64,000 bases of DNA from Gnetum montanum (lineage: Eukaryota > Streptophyta > Gnetopsida > Gnetales > Gnetaceae): assembly GCA_015680685.1 (NCBI GenBank), contig MNCI01008118.1:132366-196365 (forward strand). Reading direction: 5' to 3'. The position numbers were made by a program, and so were the translations under genes. Positions within the stretch are counted from its first letter, which is position 1, and every line of letters begins with the position of its first letter. The notes below the pieces were generated by a model. That model was not told where the DNA came from. It did not search any database and was given only the letters and a program-made list of their open reading frames with translations. Below are positions 61,750-64,000 of this stretch, in pieces.

Positions 61750-62850
61750 TTTGAAGGTGGCTTTTAAAGACCGATTATTCCAGCAGTAAAAATGTATATC
61801 CAAATCCGCACATCGCTTACGTGTTACCCGTGGTGTGGCAAATCCACAAATTTGCAGTCCTTGTTTTATGTATGGATCCAATGTGCCATATTCGCGGACA
61901 CAAGGGAAGAATCATGCGACAAATGACAAACATCTGGGAATTTGAAATATCACCGTCCTTAGCTGCTTTTTCTTTCCTGAAATTCGAATTTTGTGCCCCA
62001 CTCTTTGCATCTAGTCGCTTCCAGCGTACGCGATCACAAACATCGTGACTGATAAATGTCTTTAATTGCTTGTTTTTGAATTGGATCTTAGTAATTTCCA
62101 CGTTGACTTCTGGTGCGGAGAAAATTTGCAACTGCAATTAGGTATTATGGTTTTAGCATCTTGTCTGAAAGGTGTCGAATATGCGTTTGATGATGCGTAT
62201 AAGGTTGGGAATTTGGATCAGATGTATGTACCTCTTATCATCTTGCTACCTTAATGGTACATTCTGGATTTTTTTTATAAATAAATTTGTAGGATTTGAT
62301 ACCCTTGGGAATTTGCCTTTATGAAGGTATCTCATAGTCCTTTAGTTATTTATAGGTGTTTCAGCATACCCTACCCTTTGATGGTGAAAAGGTTGAAGTC
62401 TAGATTCTATACATGATTCTAGATGATGTGCTTATCATCTTCTTGGTGCCTTTATTTTATAAAAGCATTTTGAAGTCTTTGAGTACATTAAGAATATGTA
62501 TTTATTTCATTTATGACTTGCAAACTACAAGTTATAACCAAATAAGCAATGTCTCATTTATTAGCAATGTACTTGTATGTAGGTTGAAGTGAAACATGAT
62601 TTTGGTAGAGTGATGATCCTAGTTCCAAACTATCCATCAAGATAACAAAATGATAAATCTTTGCTTTTTTTCTTTCAATATAGGCTTTTTTGTTTCAATG
62701 TGTGAGCTCACATCAAATGGAAACTATGATTAGAAGGCTTAATACATGGTTGAAAGATAGATAAATCAATCATAAAATTTGAATTTGAAAATTTCAAAAA
62801 TATCTATTTCAAATAATTGTACAAGTTGTATTACTTTATGTATTGATGAA
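61750..62850. other. Upstream flank of phosphoglucomutase, no gene recognised
   Basis: Contains the likely distal promoter. Short frames at 61821-62254 show no family resemblance. Confidence 0.5.
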
Positions 62851-62854
62851 TTGT

Positions 62855-63711
62855 GTTTTTCATATGCTCCAATATCAGGGTGGCCGCGATATCGAGTACA
62901 TGATATCGGGTACGCGATATCACAGCTCAAGATGCGATATTGTACATTCAATATCACAAGGTTACTCTTAGGTCTATAAATACAGCGCCTAGGCACACAA
63001 TTGGGAGGAAGTTTTTGAAGGTTAAGTAACAAAATTCTTGCAGTTTGTTCATTTGAAAGTTAGAATATTTTCCAAGTGCTTGCAGCAGGAGATCTAAGTG
63101 TGATTGGATCTTTATTTAGGCATTGATGTACCTGAACACACCATTGTGTTGGCAATAAAGACAAGCTCTTTGATTCATCTTTGCAACACTTGAGACTTTC
63201 CTTCTTTATGCATTTATATATCATGATTGCATGTAGTTCACATTTAATGTTATTCATTCAACAATTAGTTTTGATTAATTAAGCAATTAATTAAAATACA
63301 CAAGCACGACCCCTTCGAACATATGTGTAACACTTGGTAGCTCAGAAACGGTTAGCATTTGACAACCCAGCAGTGTTTACATGAAGTTTAGGATGTGTTC
63401 GGGAAGTGGGGACGATTACTTGTGTTAGGTTAGATTAGACAATAGTTCACTTAGCAATTAATTACTCTCACTTTCATTATTATTTTAGGTGATCAAATTG
63501 ATAAAACATAAAATGATAAAAATCTTATGTCTAACTCTGGACTAAACCATACATGACAAAGCTACTACTAGTCCAGGTGGGAAGACAACGAACTACGATC
63601 AACATATAACTGTCTAGGTGCCACAACTAGTCCATTTGTGGAGTTCAACCGGATCACGCGTACATGCTCGTATTCGTATGGTTGAGCATAAGGGTACCTC
63701 ACTGCTCATCA
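62855..63711 (+). mobile_element. 5' LTR of a gypsy-type retrotransposon (approximate ends)
   Basis: A GATATC-rich palindromic block (62884-62955), a TATA box (TATAAATA, 62975-62982), a leader-like stretch and a CA end at about 63710-63711 precede the primer-binding site at 63713. The left boundary is an estimate; no target-site duplication was found. Confidence 0.6.
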
Positions 63712-63712
63712 T

Positions 63713-63730
63713 TGGCACTGTTGTCGGGGA
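63713..63730 (+). promoter_or_regulatory. Primer-binding site for tRNA-Asp
   Basis: TGGCACTGTTGTCGGGGA matches the 18-nt complement of the plant tRNA-Asp 3' end used by many gypsy elements, except at three positions; all three changes are transitions of the kind cytosine deamination produces. Confidence 0.75.
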
Positions 63731-63837
63731 TGGTGCTAGTTATTTAGATTAGTTATATCACACAAGATTGTTGTAAAAGGGTATTAACGATATATCTTTC
63801 GAAAAGTATTCAAACACACACTACAAATCAACAACAA

Positions 63838-63918
63838 TGTCTCACTCACGTGGAAATGATTATGAACCACGTAGTGCAACTATTCATTAAAGAATTGATG
63901 AGATGCAGGTTGCACAAT
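63838..63918 (+). pseudogene. Start of a gag-like frame
   Basis: From ATG at 63838 the frame reads MSHSRGNDYEPRSATIH, a stop, then RIDEMQVAQS before the sequence enters a palindromic block. Position after the primer-binding site fits gag. Too little remains to identify a domain. Confidence 0.35.
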
Positions 63919-63985
63919 CCGCGATATTGCGTACGCAATATCGCGGCCACCGCGATATCGCGGTCCGCCGCCATATCTATAAATA
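63919..63985 (+). promoter_or_regulatory. Palindromic GATATC module with TATA box
   Basis: A perfect 28-bp palindrome (63919-63946, centre GTAC) is followed by a perfect 16-bp palindrome (63949-63964, ACCGCGATATCGCGGT) and a TATA box (TATAAATA, 63978-63985). The arrangement parallels the one at 62884-62982. It may be the U3 end of a second LTR inserted near the gag start; the window ends before this can be tested. Confidence 0.55.
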
Positions 63986-64000
63986 AGAGGCGGCACTCCC

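Overview
The window is nuclear DNA from a land plant: AT-rich, with long introns and many retrotransposons. I lean towards a gymnosperm or similar large-genome seed plant because one intron is almost 14 kb and old LINE, SINE and LTR relics fill the introns. That placement is inference; no species-specific marker was recognised. Assembly gaps lie at 19101-19719 and 40291-40321, with single Ns at 4389, 4728, 20686 and 20796.

Four host genes are supported. (1) The 3' part of an importin-9-type nuclear import receptor on the + strand: 22 exons between 7590 and 36996 give 664 residues and a stop, with every junction phase consistent; the 5' exons lie left of the window. (2) TAF10, a TFIID/SAGA histone-fold subunit, + strand, six exons, 42554-47680, 129 aa. 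(3) An intronless PLS-type pentatricopeptide repeat protein on the - strand, 52033-50216, 605 aa. (4) A complete cytosolic-type phosphoglucomutase on the - strand, 18 exons, 61329-54722, 583 aa.

Most other sequence is mobile DNA. The importin gene holds RTE-clade LINEs in both orientations, an L1-like LINE family in three copies, a Ty3/gypsy integrase relic, a second LINE inserted in reverse, SINEs, a hAT-like MITE with a recognisable empty site, and LTR-like pieces. A degenerate DUF4283/zinc-knuckle LINE ORF1 relic lies between the importin gene and TAF10. At the right end is a gypsy-type LTR element with a tRNA-Asp primer-binding site.

The most striking observation is that the L1-like family (907-3120, 19720-20705 and the composite 23462-29966) carries, downstream of its reverse transcriptase and RT zinc-finger region, a charged coiled-coil segment followed by a J-domain-like (DnaJ) module close to the 3' end. 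The module aligns across all three copies and one copy keeps the HPD triad. The composite copy is bounded by a perfect 17-bp target-site duplication after an A-run, so the J-domain segment lies inside a single retrotransposition unit. I do not know of a described LINE with a J domain; that needs a database search.

The host genes are unrelated housekeeping functions (nuclear import, basal transcription, organelle RNA metabolism, sugar-phosphate metabolism). Nothing suggests they act together.
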